Assembly (NCBI RefSeq): GCF_014200575.1
Contig: NZ_JACHBZ010000003.1
Coordinates: 62,001-126,000, forward strand
Length of the DNA stretch: 64,000 nucleotides
Direction: 5' to 3'
From: Mucilaginibacter saanensis
GTDB taxonomy: Bacteria > Bacteroidota > Bacteroidia > Sphingobacteriales > Sphingobacteriaceae
Made by a program: the position numbers and the translations under genes. Below, in pieces: positions 45,660 to 56,200 of the stretch. The first letter of the stretch is position 1; each line of letters begins with the position of its first letter. A model generated the notes under the pieces. That model saw only the letters and a list, made by a program, of their open reading frames with translations, was not told the DNA's origin and did no database searches.

Positions 45660-46880
45660 TTATTTATTTATGTTTTTATATCTTATTAATGCTTCTACAA
45701 AATAATAGTCGGCATAAGTAAGCGGCATATCAATCTCTGAATTCTCAGGAAGATTACCAACGCTATGCTTCAAAATAAATCCACCATTTGTACCCGGTTT
45801 AGCCAAATATTGAGGCGATGAAAGCGACCTGATGATCAATCCGGCAGTATTCACATACTTTTGGGCCAATTGCTCGTTATTATACTTACTTAGCTCCAAC
45901 AATGCCGATGACAATACTGCCCCAGCTGAAGCATCACGAAGTGCATTAGGAATACCCGGCAAATTAAAATCCCAGTAAGGAATTCCATCTTTGGGCAAAT
46001 TAGGATTATTTAGAATAAACTTAGCAATATGATTTGCCTGATCAAGATATTTTTTGTCTTTAGTTTCACGATACATTACGGTATAGCCATATAATCCCCA
46101 GGCCTGCCCTCTTGCCCATGCTGATTCATCAGCATACCCCTGTTTTGTTCTTTTTCGCAGCACCTGGCCGGTTGTCGGGTTATAATCTATTACATGGTAA
46201 GAGCTGTAATCAGCACGGAAATGATTTTTCATAGTCGTGTTGGCGTGTTTTACAGCTATTTTATAAAAACTGGAGTCGCCGGTTACCTTGGTGGCCCAAA
46301 AAAGCAGTTCAAGGTTCATCATATTATCGATGATTACAATGTATTCGGGCTTTTTTGAATCCCATGACCTTATACACCCTACCTTTGGATTAAAACGTGT
46401 AGATAAGGATTTAGCGCTGTTTATCAGTATCTGCTTATATTCTGGCCTGGGTTCAATTTTTTCGGCATTGCCAAAGCTGCAATACATCATAAAACCCAAA
46501 TCATGGGTCGTGGTATTATATTGTTCCTTTGTCAGTAATTTTAGCATCCGGTTACTTTCACTAAGTAAGGCCTTATCATGGTTTTGCTGATACAAGAATA
46601 GCAGCGTACCAGGATAAAAACCGCTGCACCACCAGCCTGAGTTACTTGTTTCAAGGGAATCGCCAGTAGTATGATAGCTCTTCGGAAAACTATCTACAGG
46701 TACTCTCTTCATCATATAATGATATTGTGCCGCGGCAGATGATAAGTCATTTTGTATAACGGGCAAAAGCGATTTATCGGCTTTCAGCTTTTGCTGCGCA
46801 TAACCGCTATTTATGCAAAGGCATAAACCAGCTGCTATAAAGCTTATTTTTGTTATAGTGTTAATTGATATTTTATTCAT
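45660..46880 (-). CDS. GH88 unsaturated glucuronyl hydrolase
   Basis: An (alpha/alpha)6 hydrolase that hydrates and removes the 4,5-unsaturated uronic acid left by a lyase. A signal peptide ends near residue 29. Catalytic Asp candidates are D127 (THDLGFMMYCSFG) and D185 (IIDNMMNLELLFWA). SAWARGQAWGLYGY and PYWDFNLPG are further family blocks. At 406 aa it is full length. Its ATG overlaps the stop of the propeller gene by 4 nt, so the two are tightly coupled. This supports the propeller protein being the lyase that makes its substrate. Confidence 0.94.
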   Translation of the reverse strand: MNKISINTITKISFIAAGLCLCINSGYAQQKLKADKSLLPVIQNDLSSAAAQYHYMMKRVPVDSFPKSYHTTGDSLETSNSGWWCSGFYPGTLLFLYQQNHDKALLSESNRMLKLLTKEQYNTTTHDLGFMMYCSFGNAEKIEPRPEYKQILINSAKSLSTRFNPKVGCIRSWDSKKPEYIVIIDNMMNLELLFWATKVTGDSSFYKIAVKHANTTMKNHFRADYSSYHVIDYNPTTGQVLRKRTKQGYADESAWARGQAWGLYGYTVMYRETKDKKYLDQANHIAKFILNNPNLPKDGIPYWDFNLPGIPNALRDASAGAVLSSALLELSKYNNEQLAQKYVNTAGLIIRSLSSPQYLAKPGTNGGFILKHSVGNLPENSEIDMPLTYADYYFVEALIRYKNINK

Positions 46881-48235
46881 TTTGGTTTCGGGTAATTTTT
46901 AATATCCACCTGTAAAACTGTTACAGGTTGCTGCTGCAGGTCAGCCTTTCCTTCGCTGTCAACTTGTTGCACCTTTTCAACAAAAACATTAAGCAATCCT
47001 TTATTAGTCCATAGTTCAGTATCATAACTCGGTTCCCAGTCACCAACCGACTCAGTTGTAAGATCAACAACCTGCCATTGGTCAACTCCTAAATGCTGAT
47101 TAATAGCTACAGAAACTTTGCTATCGCGCTCGGCACCTCTAAAAATCAGTGCTGCCGACAGGGCGTGATGTGCTTGCCAGGTTATTATTTGCGGGCGTGA
47201 GATAGGAATATGTTTGGTGCCGGCCCCGCTTAGGCTAAAGGCATTTTTAAATAGTTTTAGATTTTGAACACTCCATTTTTTTCCATCAAAATATATTAAA
47301 TGATATTGAGGCACTGTTTGCCCCGCCTCCCGCCAATAGGTAGCAATACAAGGATTTCCTTTGTTATCCGCTACCATTGAAGTTTGATTGATAAGTTCAC
47401 TACCTGCGGGGATTTTGCAAACATACTCCGCAGTGGCTGCAGTAATAGGAAGTGTGTATTTTTTGCCTGTTGATTTCTCCCAGGTTACTCCGCCATCTAC
47501 CGACCGTGCGTAGCACATATCATGATTACTGGCTACATCAGGACTTTCGCGCCACACCCACGACAGGTGAATCACTCCCTTATTATCAACACAGGTTTGC
47601 GTATAGGCACTACGCTTACCTTCGCCATTAATAACACCGCGCTGTAATTGTATCCATTTCTTGGTTTTTACGCTGTATTTGTTGATCATTAAGTTCCCCA
47701 TACCTGATTGCCCATTGCGGTACAAGAACAAAAGATCGCCACCTGATAACTTGTAAAACTCCGGATAGGTTACCCGTTTTTCGTCTACACCAGTCATTGG
47801 TATTTTTTTAGTCATTTCCAATGAACCAGGCTTTACACCATGGCAATAATTAAGCGCATTATCATGATGCCCCCAGCTCACGTGTAAAAAACCATCCCCG
47901 TCTACAATAATGCTGATAGATTTATGAGCATCGGTAACATCACCGCTTAAAGGAGTTTCCTTTAATTCCCAGTTATCATTATGTATACTCCTTTTACCTA
48001 ATACTACTTTTTGTTGCTGGTTGTAAAAAGCGATGTACTGTGTATCCTTAAACGTAACCAGTGAGTTTTTACGAAAAACTACGGCATTTACTGAGTTGCC
48101 GGCCCAACCATCAGCCACCTTAATAGCTTGTACCGGACTTTGTGCTTTTGCAGCAAGCAAACAGGTAAAGAATAGGAAAATAAGACAAATTGATTTCAAA
48201 CTTTGTTGGGTATAAAATAGATTTCTTGATTTCAT
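46877..48235 (-). CDS. BNR-repeat seven-bladed propeller protein, PL25/GH145-like
   Basis: A secreted 452-aa propeller (signal peptide about 1-32) of the BNR_4 type. Relatives are ulvan lyases (PL24/PL25) and GH145 alpha-rhamnosidases of arabinogalactan loci. Candidate catalytic residues are H104 (TDAHKS), H123-H124 (SWGHHDNALNYC), Y157 (RVTYPEF) and R173 (LYRNGQSGMGN). The H104-H124 and Y157-R173 spacings of 20 and 16 equal those I recall for the PL25 catalytic residues (His123/His143 and Tyr188/Arg204). Coupling to GH88, which needs a lyase product, favours lyase over hydrolase. The exact family is unproven. Confidence 0.75.
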   Translation of the reverse strand: MKSRNLFYTQQSLKSICLIFLFFTCLLAAKAQSPVQAIKVADGWAGNSVNAVVFRKNSLVTFKDTQYIAFYNQQQKVVLGKRSIHNDNWELKETPLSGDVTDAHKSISIIVDGDGFLHVSWGHHDNALNYCHGVKPGSLEMTKKIPMTGVDEKRVTYPEFYKLSGGDLLFLYRNGQSGMGNLMINKYSVKTKKWIQLQRGVINGEGKRSAYTQTCVDNKGVIHLSWVWRESPDVASNHDMCYARSVDGGVTWEKSTGKKYTLPITAATAEYVCKIPAGSELINQTSMVADNKGNPCIATYWREAGQTVPQYHLIYFDGKKWSVQNLKLFKNAFSLSGAGTKHIPISRPQIITWQAHHALSAALIFRGAERDSKVSVAINQHLGVDQWQVVDLTTESVGDWEPSYDTELWTNKGLLNVFVEKVQQVDSEGKADLQQQPVTVLQVDIKNYPKPK

Positions 48236-48244
48236 ATTTAAAAG

Positions 48245-48292
48245 ATCATAACCATGTATAAAAGCATAAAGCTATAAATACATGGTCATGAT
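48245..48292 (-). terminator. Hairpin between SusD and the propeller gene (possible attenuator)
   Basis: ATCAT-A-ACCATGTAT (48245-48259) pairs with ATACATGGT-C-ATGAT (48278-48292), with one mismatch and an 18-nt loop. It fills most of the 66-nt spacer after SusD. No separate promoter is obvious, so it could give partial read-through, lowering enzyme genes relative to SusCD. Confidence 0.55.
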
Positions 48293-48301
48293 TTTTATTA
48301 A

Positions 48302-49924
48302 TTAATAACCCGGATTCTGAGTTAAAGTAGCGTCTTTATTAAGCTGAATTTCGGTTAGTGGAATAGGCAGCAATAAATTTTTGGCCGCTAAACCTGAGAT
48401 CGGATGCTGGGCATCATTTGAGTTAAGCCTTAATGCGCGGTCAACTAACGTTCCGGTACGCATTAACGTCATACGCCTGTTTTCTTCTCCGATCAATTCC
48501 CGTGCTCTTTCATCCAGTACAAAATCAAGCGTCATTTGGTTGGCAGTAACCTGCGGAGCATTGGCCCTTGTTCTTAACGCATTGATGCTGTTGGCTGCAT
48601 CGGCTGTTTTTCCTTGCTTTACCTGGGCCTCGGCCAACAGCAGGTAGGTTTCGCCTAAACGCATCATGATAAAATCCTTAATCATAGCGTAACCAAATGT
48701 GTCATTGGGATCAAACTGTCCCCATTTTAAAGTGCTTGGGCAGATTCTGAAAAGTGTATCTGCACCGGCAAAAGTTACCGGCTTGCCCAACGTTGCCGGA
48801 AAAGCAGGATCATTATAATAATAACGTCTTTTAATGCTGTATTGTGAATTGCGCATATCGCCGGTTGGATACAAACCATACAATACCCAGTTGCTTAAAC
48901 GCAACCTGGCAATACCACGACCACCCAGTGAATCGCAAGGTAACATACCCGGAACAGCATAATAAGCCGCTCCCCAAACTCTGCGTTGCTGGGCATTATC
49001 AACGTTACCACCAACTACCGAGCTTGGATTTTCCTGCTCTAATACCCAGATAGACTCGCTATTTCCCTGGGCGCGCCTTTGGTTACCATACACAAACATA
49101 TCTGAATAATAATCGCCTGCACCACCGGCACGCACACCAAAACGGGTTTTAACCAGGCTAAATTTATTGCTATTAATTACTGCCTGAGCCTGTTGTTCGG
49201 CTAAATCATTTTTACCCATACGCAGATAAACCTCGGCAAGTAACTGCATAGCCATATATTTGTTGGCACGACCAGCAGGTTTACCTTGTAAGTTTACCTT
49301 AGATGATACTCCAGCCAAATCGGCCAGGTTAGTGCTGGCATAGGTAAGGTCGTTAACAATCTGAGCATTAACATCGGCCAGGGCAGCACGTGTAAAATCA
49401 GTTTTAGGCCCGGTTAATGTATGTACAATAAGCGGAACAGCGCCGTAAAGCGTAGCGAGGTTATTATAAGCGTATGCCCTAAAAAACTTAGCTTCGGCTT
49501 CTACCTGGCTCTTACCTATCCCTCCAATTTTAGCAGATGAACTTTCAGCAGCATCAATGATAATATTAGCATTATTAATTAATGCATAATATTTACCCCA
49601 TGTATAACTTGCAGCACCATCTGTAGATGTTAAGGTGGCATAATTATAATATGGCACCTCAATCCCTTGCTGTTGGGCAGTTGAATTGGCTACATCGGTA
49701 CCTACCTGCCATACACAGGGCCATCCTTGTTGGCTGGAATAGGTTAATATTCCTGTTTCAAGATTATACATACCCACAGCCGAGGCTTCAAAGCCCAGGG
49801 AATCAGTAAGCGTTACCGGTGTATATGAAGAGTATGGCTTTTCGGCCAGAAAGCTTTTTTTACAAGATGTAAACGCTGCCGCCAATACCGTTATTGACAT
49901 TAATATAGTTGAATACTTTTTCAT
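48302..49924 (-). CDS. SusD-family glycan-binding lipoprotein (PUL2)
   Basis: A 540-aa surface lipoprotein with lipobox FTSC (Cys20). Family parts are the N-terminal FLAEKPYSSYTPVTLTDSLG, the core AEAKFFRAYAYNNLATLYGA and the C-terminal DFVLDERARELIGEENRR. It ends in the common TLTQNPGY. It is 15 nt downstream of its SusC partner and clearly forms the PUL2 binding/uptake pair. It differs strongly from the PUL1 SusD, so the two loci serve different glycans. Confidence 0.95.
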   Translation of the reverse strand: MKKYSTILMSITVLAAAFTSCKKSFLAEKPYSSYTPVTLTDSLGFEASAVGMYNLETGILTYSSQQGWPCVWQVGTDVANSTAQQQGIEVPYYNYATLTSTDGAASYTWGKYYALINNANIIIDAAESSSAKIGGIGKSQVEAEAKFFRAYAYNNLATLYGAVPLIVHTLTGPKTDFTRAALADVNAQIVNDLTYASTNLADLAGVSSKVNLQGKPAGRANKYMAMQLLAEVYLRMGKNDLAEQQAQAVINSNKFSLVKTRFGVRAGGAGDYYSDMFVYGNQRRAQGNSESIWVLEQENPSSVVGGNVDNAQQRRVWGAAYYAVPGMLPCDSLGGRGIARLRLSNWVLYGLYPTGDMRNSQYSIKRRYYYNDPAFPATLGKPVTFAGADTLFRICPSTLKWGQFDPNDTFGYAMIKDFIMMRLGETYLLLAEAQVKQGKTADAANSINALRTRANAPQVTANQMTLDFVLDERARELIGEENRRMTLMRTGTLVDRALRLNSNDAQHPISGLAAKNLLLPIPLTEIQLNKDATLTQNPGY

Positions 49925-49939
49925 GTTCTTGCGTTTATT

Positions 49940-52900
49940 TTATTTTAAAGAAATATTGGCACCTATAATAATTGTGCGTGTTACAGGATAGTTATTCGTC
50001 CAATCAGCAACATAGGCCGATTGGTTAACATTTGAATTTGAGCTTCCCCTGGTATAAAAAGTTTGTTCAGGGTCCCATCCTATCCATTTGGTGAAGGTGG
50101 CCAGGTTACGACCGCTGGCATAAACAGTTAAGCCGCCCAAGTGTAAGCTATTAGCCAAACTTTGTGAAAACACATAGCTAAAAGTAATGTCTTTAAGACG
50201 CGTGTAACTGGCATCATGAGGATATCCATAACCACGGGTATTGGTATAACTTAACGATTGAAAAGAGTTACTGCCGTTAGTTGGTGTCCAGTAACCAATT
50301 TGAGCAGGGGTATTTCTGCGACCTGACTCATCTGCGTAATTATAATCAGCATCGTTCCTTAACATTCCTTGTGCCGTTTGAATAAAAATGCTCAGGTTAA
50401 ATTGCTTGTAGTGGAATGTATTGGTTATACCTCCGGTCCATTTTGGAGCTGTTTGCCCTTGTACTACTTTATCATCGGCGGTAATTTTGCCATCGCCATT
50501 AGTATCAGCAAATTTCAGATCGCCGGGCTTTGCGCCGGGATCTTGTTTTGACGGATCTTCGCCGGTTTGCCACACACCAGTCATCTTGTAATCATAAATT
50601 ACGCTGATTGGTTTGCCAATAAACCACCGGTTACCGATGTCATCTTTACCATCGCCGTACAGGTCAACAATTTTATTTTTATTGGCTGCAAATACGATAT
50701 TGGTTTCCCATTTAAAATTATTTGAAACGATGTTCCTGGTGTTCAACGAAACTTCGATACCACGATTGTTGGTTTTACCAATATTGTCCCATACGTTATT
50801 GTAACCTGTAATGGTTGGCAGGTTTCTCAAAAGTAATATCCCTGAGGTATTGGTATTATAAACATCAACGGAACCGGTAATACGGCTCTTGAACAGGCCG
50901 AAATCAACTCCGATGTTTGTACCTAAGGTGGTTTCCCAATGCAGGTTGGAATTTCCCAAATTATTGGCCTGAACGCCAATAGTACTTACACCATTAAATG
51001 GAGTTCTTACGGTGCCATCCTGAGTAATGGTTTGATAAACCGTTATAGCTTCGTTTCCTGTTTTACCATAAGATGCCCTTAGTTTCAGGTTGTCAACAAT
51101 GCTTGAGTTTTTAAGGAAGTTTTCATTACTCATATTCCAGGCTGCTGCACCAACCGGGAATACACCATATTTGGACGTATTACCACCAAATACTGATGAA
51201 CCATCACGACGGGTAGTGAAAGTAAGAATGTAACGGCTATCGTAACCATAATTAATACGAGCCATTTGTGAATTTAGCGCATATCTGTCTGAATATGAAT
51301 TTGATGTTTGTGTTGCTCCAGCTCCTATGTTGTTGTAAGACAACTCATCATTAATGAAGTTAGTTGCCCCTGCAGTTGAGCTGAAATACCTGCGGCGTTG
51401 TGAACTATACAAGCCGGTGAAATCAATGTGGTTTTTACCAATGTCCTTGTTATAGTATAATAAATTCTCAAGTGTATAGGCACTCGTTTCTGTACTTACA
51501 GCACTTGCAGAGCCTAAAGGCACATTGGCTAAACGACCACTGTAGCTATCCACACGGGTAGGTAAATAAGTATAGCCAGCATTTAAGCGGTATTTTAAAC
51601 CTTTAAGCACACCACCAAATTTTATCTCGGCATAACCGTTACCGTTTAAATTAATACTGCGATTAAGCTGATCGGTTGTTAAGCCCAATAGTGGATTGGT
51701 ATATAATTGCTCAGGAGCCATTGGGTAAATGGTATAGGTACCATCGGCATTACGCACGGTGCCATAAGGGCTCATTGCTGTAGCATTGAGTAAGTTAGCA
51801 CGGCCGCCATCATAATTGTTATTGGTAAAAAACGTAGTCGCTCCTACCGTTAAGAAATCGGTTACATTAATATCAAGATTTGAGCGTATGCTTACCCTAT
51901 TATATTGGTAGCCCTGTATTACACCCTTTTGTTTCAAATAATCACCAGATACATAATATTTGACATCCGGAGATCCGCCACTTACACTCAGGTTGTGATC
52001 CTGCATGACGCCTTGTTGGGTAACTTCTTTTATCCAGTCAACAGTGCGGCCAGCAGCATAGTTGGCCCTTTCGCCGTTATTGTATACCGGCTCTGGAAAT
52101 TGCTGGGTTAATTTGTTTTGTGACTCATAATCCAGAAACTTTTGTGTAAAAGAAGCCGGATCACGCGGTGCAAGTATATGCGCCAGGTTTTCATAACCGC
52201 CATAACCACTGTAGCGGATAACGGGCTTGCCACCGGTACCGCGCTTGGTAGTAACCAATATAACGCCGTTTGAACCATTGGTACCATAAATGGCTACTGC
52301 CGATGCATCCTTCAGTATTTCCATTGAAGCAATATCATTGGGGTTGATATCATTTAAAGAGCCACCGCTTTTGCTTAACGGAATACCATCGACTACCACA
52401 TAGGGCCCTGTGCCTGCATTAATTGAATTTTGCCCACGTACTATAGCGGTCGGCTGACTACCAGGTATGGAAGATGGGGTTGTTATGGTAACACCCGGAA
52501 CGGCACCTTCAATAGCCTGCAATACGTTGGTAACCGGTAATTCAGACAACCGCGCTTTGGGCACAGATACCACCGATCCTGTAACGTCACTACGCTTTTG
52601 TGTTCCGTAACCTACTACCACAATTTCATTAAGGCTGGTACCGCTGTATGCTAAATTAACGTTGATAGCAGTTCTTGACTTAACTTCTACGTTTTGGGTA
52701 ATCATTCCGATAAAGGAAAAAACCAACACACCATCTTTAGGTGCCTTGATGGAGTATAAGCCATCAACGTTTGAAAGGGCCCCGGTTGATGTACCTTTTA
52801 ATAACACACTTACACCAATAAGCGGTTCGCCTTTTGAATCTGTTATTTTACCTTTTACAATGGTATTATCTGTGTTTTGAGCAAAGGTTAAACTGCTGCA

Positions 52901-52969
52901 GCAAAGCATAATGATTAATAGTAACCATGCACTTGTGCATTTTTTTAAATAAGTAAATTTCATGTTCAT
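49940..52969 (-). CDS. SusC-family TonB-dependent transporter (PUL2)
   Basis: A 1009-aa outer-membrane barrel. Parts in order: signal peptide ending near residue 30 (LTFAQN), regulatory-like domain with IVKGKITDSKGEPLIGVSVL, TonB-box region LNEIVVVGYGTQKRSDVTGS, plug with NPNDIASMEILKDASAVAIY, then the barrel. The first Met or Met3 may be the start. It is transcribed with SusD and sits directly downstream of the HTCS gene in the same direction. The palindrome at 53023-53041 is 54 nt before its start. Confidence 0.96.
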   Translation of the reverse strand: MNMKFTYLKKCTSAWLLLIIMLCCSSLTFAQNTDNTIVKGKITDSKGEPLIGVSVLLKGTSTGALSNVDGLYSIKAPKDGVLVFSFIGMITQNVEVKSRTAINVNLAYSGTSLNEIVVVGYGTQKRSDVTGSVVSVPKARLSELPVTNVLQAIEGAVPGVTITTPSSIPGSQPTAIVRGQNSINAGTGPYVVVDGIPLSKSGGSLNDINPNDIASMEILKDASAVAIYGTNGSNGVILVTTKRGTGGKPVIRYSGYGGYENLAHILAPRDPASFTQKFLDYESQNKLTQQFPEPVYNNGERANYAAGRTVDWIKEVTQQGVMQDHNLSVSGGSPDVKYYVSGDYLKQKGVIQGYQYNRVSIRSNLDINVTDFLTVGATTFFTNNNYDGGRANLLNATAMSPYGTVRNADGTYTIYPMAPEQLYTNPLLGLTTDQLNRSINLNGNGYAEIKFGGVLKGLKYRLNAGYTYLPTRVDSYSGRLANVPLGSASAVSTETSAYTLENLLYYNKDIGKNHIDFTGLYSSQRRRYFSSTAGATNFINDELSYNNIGAGATQTSNSYSDRYALNSQMARINYGYDSRYILTFTTRRDGSSVFGGNTSKYGVFPVGAAAWNMSNENFLKNSSIVDNLKLRASYGKTGNEAITVYQTITQDGTVRTPFNGVSTIGVQANNLGNSNLHWETTLGTNIGVDFGLFKSRITGSVDVYNTNTSGILLLRNLPTITGYNNVWDNIGKTNNRGIEVSLNTRNIVSNNFKWETNIVFAANKNKIVDLYGDGKDDIGNRWFIGKPISVIYDYKMTGVWQTGEDPSKQDPGAKPGDLKFADTNGDGKITADDKVVQGQTAPKWTGGITNTFHYKQFNLSIFIQTAQGMLRNDADYNYADESGRRNTPAQIGYWTPTNGSNSFQSLSYTNTRGYGYPHDASYTRLKDITFSYVFSQSLANSLHLGGLTVYASGRNLATFTKWIGWDPEQTFYTRGSSNSNVNQSAYVADWTNNYPVTRTIIIGANISLK

Positions 52970-53199
52970 AATTTGATTTTAATATTTGGTTTAATTGTTT
53001 TTCATCCATAATAGGCATGGGTATTAACCAGACAGGTTAATGAATAATTGGGCGTAAACGCTTAAAAAATCCTTTGATTTTTTCATACAATAAGGTTAAT
53101 TAGTTATCAGAAATTATGTGCCCGTAAGAGAGCTTCATATAATTGGTTTAGCGAAATAAGGCTAATAAAAGGAGATATACAGGGGACAAAACTGTAAAA
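52970..53199 (-). promoter_or_regulatory. PUL2 SusC upstream region with ATTAACC palindrome
   Basis: A 320-bp gene-free spacer lies between the HTCS and SusC genes. It contains the palindrome ATTAACC-agaca-GGTTAAT at 53023-53041 and another GGTTAAT half-site at 53094-53100. The rest is AT-rich with no coding signal. It lacks the CAGGAYGS repeat of PUL1, consistent with a different regulator, presumably the HTCS. Confidence 0.5.
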
Positions 53200-53240
53200 A
53201 AGAGGGGTAAATCAATACAAAGCATTAATTTACCCCTCTT
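53200..53240 (-). terminator. Terminator after the HTCS gene
   Basis: AAGAGGGGTAAAT (53200-53212) pairs perfectly with ATTTACCCCTCTT (53228-53240) around a 15-nt loop, 50 nt after the HTCS stop. It separates the regulator from the PUL2 SusC transcript. Confidence 0.85.
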
Positions 53241-53289
53241 CATAAACTATTAAGAGAGAAAAGATTTTTGAAAGAATATCAGCGTGCTA

Positions 53290-56200
53290 CTACAACCCGG
53301 AATTGTAATTTAATTTATAGGATTTATGGAATGTATACCGGTGCTTTTTTATAAACTCTGATGGGTTAATACCAAATAAAGCATGAAACTGTTCGCGGAA
53401 ATATTTGATATCGTTAAAGCCTGATTGCAAGGCCGCCTCGTTTACATTACAATTGGTATTGATCAATAGCTCGGCGGCTTTTCTCAAGCGTACAAACCGC
53501 ACAAAACCATTAACTGATTGCCCGGTGATGAGCTTAATTCTCTTAAAAAGTGCAGAATAGCTCATTCCCATTTCTGTGGCAATTGTTTTCACATCAAAAT
53601 CAGACTCCGACAGGTAATCTTCTATAATAGCTATACAACTATACAGAAAATCTTTATGCTGTTCTGATATGTTGCGGCTGTTTGTCTTGAGGGTTATTTC
53701 ATTATAAAAATAATTCTGAAGCTCTGATTTACTTTTCAATATGCCTTTCACCCTGGCCACCAGCAAATCTTTTTCAAAGGGCTTGCTCACAAAATCAACG
53801 GCGCCAACTTCAATACCTTTTAATTTTATATCTAGTGTTGCATCGCCAGTGAGCAAAATTATGGGGATGTGACTTAACGAAGTATCCTGTTTAACCAACT
53901 TACAAAGTTCAATTCCGGTTAAACCATCCATCATTACATCGCATATTATGATATCGGGCAGATGTTTTTTTATCAGATCCAGGCCAGTTAAACCGTCAGG
54001 GGCTTCATAAATTTTATAATCTGGCTTAAATATCTTTTTGATGTAATCCCTTATCTGACTATTGTCATCAATGATTAATACCGACTGCTGATCAGAGATC
54101 AGCAACTCCAAATTGCCTGTTTCTTTTTCTTCTGTCACGTTTACCGGCTCTTCTTCAATGTCACCACCTATCAATTCATAAATGTGCCTTTGCTGATCGG
54201 GGGTATCCTCAAATACCTGTACACTTGCAAATTGCCCCTGGGTTTTGCTTAGCGTTACCGTGAATATTGTACCCCCACCTGTATTGTTTTTATAATCTAT
54301 ATTACCTCCGTGGCTTTCCAAAAAGCTTTTTGCAAGGTATAAACCTATACCAAAACCGTTTTTTAATGATTTGTTGTCTTTAATCTGATAAAATTTGTCA
54401 AACAGCTTATCATCTGTACCCGCTTTAATTCCACAACCATTGTCAACCACCTCTAAAAAAACATTCTCTTCGTTTTCCTTAATGATCACTTCGATGGTTC
54501 CCGACGACGGAGTAAATTTGACCGCATTAGAGATCAAATTAAAGAGTGCAATCTCAATTTTCTCGCGGTCAACATATACCTCTATATCATTACTTAGTGA
54601 TTGAAAGCAATATTTAATCTTTTTGGCCTTGGCCTGTTGAATAAAACACTGGAATACGTCCTCTGCTAACGAAACAAAGTTGAGCTTCACAACATTTAAT
54701 TTATCGGTTTCGCTTTCAGCCTTTCTAAAAAGCAGTAAATGATCAACCAAACCCAGCAAACGCCTTGCATTACGATAAATAATTTTCAACTCATCTTTTG
54801 TTCTCTCATCGGCATCATGCAGCAAATCCTTTATTGGGTTTATAATGAGTGTAAGTGGTGTGCGAAACTCGTGCGATATATTGGTAAAGAAGGAAAGCTT
54901 TTTTTCATTTAACTCCCTTTCTTTCTCTGCCTTAATTACTGTTATCTCCACCTCATGCTTTAACTTTGTTTGCCTGGTTTGATAAAGCCAATAACGATAA
55001 ACCACAGCTATTGTAAAACCAATATAAAGTAACCAGGCCCACCAGGTTCTGTACCATGGAGGTAATACGGTGATATAAATTACTTTTTGGTTGTTACTCC
55101 AAACCCCATCGGTACCTGTCGATTTAATTCGTAGTGTATAATGCCCTTCATTTAATCGAGAATAGTACGCCGTTTTAACTTTACCAACATAGTTCCAGTT
55201 GTGATCCCAGCCTTCCAAATAGTAGGCGTATGAAATTTTATCTGGAAATGAGTACTCAAGTGCCACGTAATCTACTGCAATTACTGCCTGGTCATAACTC
55301 AGGGTAATCTTTTTCATGTCAATTACATTACGGCTCCCCTTAAATGATGAATCTTCCTGAATAGAAATATTATTGATCTTAAAACCCGTTACATATATGG
55401 GCGGTGTAACACTATTGTTTTTTACACTGTCCGGAAAAAACCTGTTAAACCCTTTGATACCGCCAAACAAAAACTCGCCTGAGCTAAGTTTTAACGCTGC
55501 ATTATAGTTAAACTGGTTGCTCTGTAAACCATCGGAAGCGTAATAATTCTTAAATTTTCTTGTTGAAAGGTCATATTTAGAGATTCCATTGAAAGTACTA
55601 ACCCATATAGCACCGCTTTTATCTTCCAGCATATTCAATATGGAGTTACTGGGTAATCCATCAGCCTCAGTATAGCGGGTAAAGGTGTTTGTTTTCCGGT
55701 TAAACAGCAGTAAACCGCCACCATCGGTACCAAGCCATAACTGGTTCCTGCTATCGTCATAAATAGCATGTATAGGAGAATTAATGCTGATATACTGATG
55801 GTGTTTATTTTTTAAATCAACCTTTATTAGCTGATCATTATTGGCGAGCCATAGTTGCCCGGCCCTGTCCTCGTTAATAGCATTGATATTTTTTAAACGG
55901 TAATCAAAAAGCTCAAATTTATCTTTAATCCGGTTATAAATAAATACCGAACCACCACGGGTTGCAGTTGCCCACAGATTATGCTGCGCATCCTCGTAAA
56001 GCTTCCATATATTTCTGTCCTCTATATGTGCCGAATCATTATAACAGGTGTAATGCTTAAACGTGTGGTTATCTTTATTAAATAGATTAATGCCCCCGTT
56101 TAAAGTAGCAATCCATATATTTTGCCGGAAATCTTTCACTATGCTGAATACAAAATCGCTGCTGAGCGATTGTGGATTGTTTTCGTGGTGCTTATAGTTT

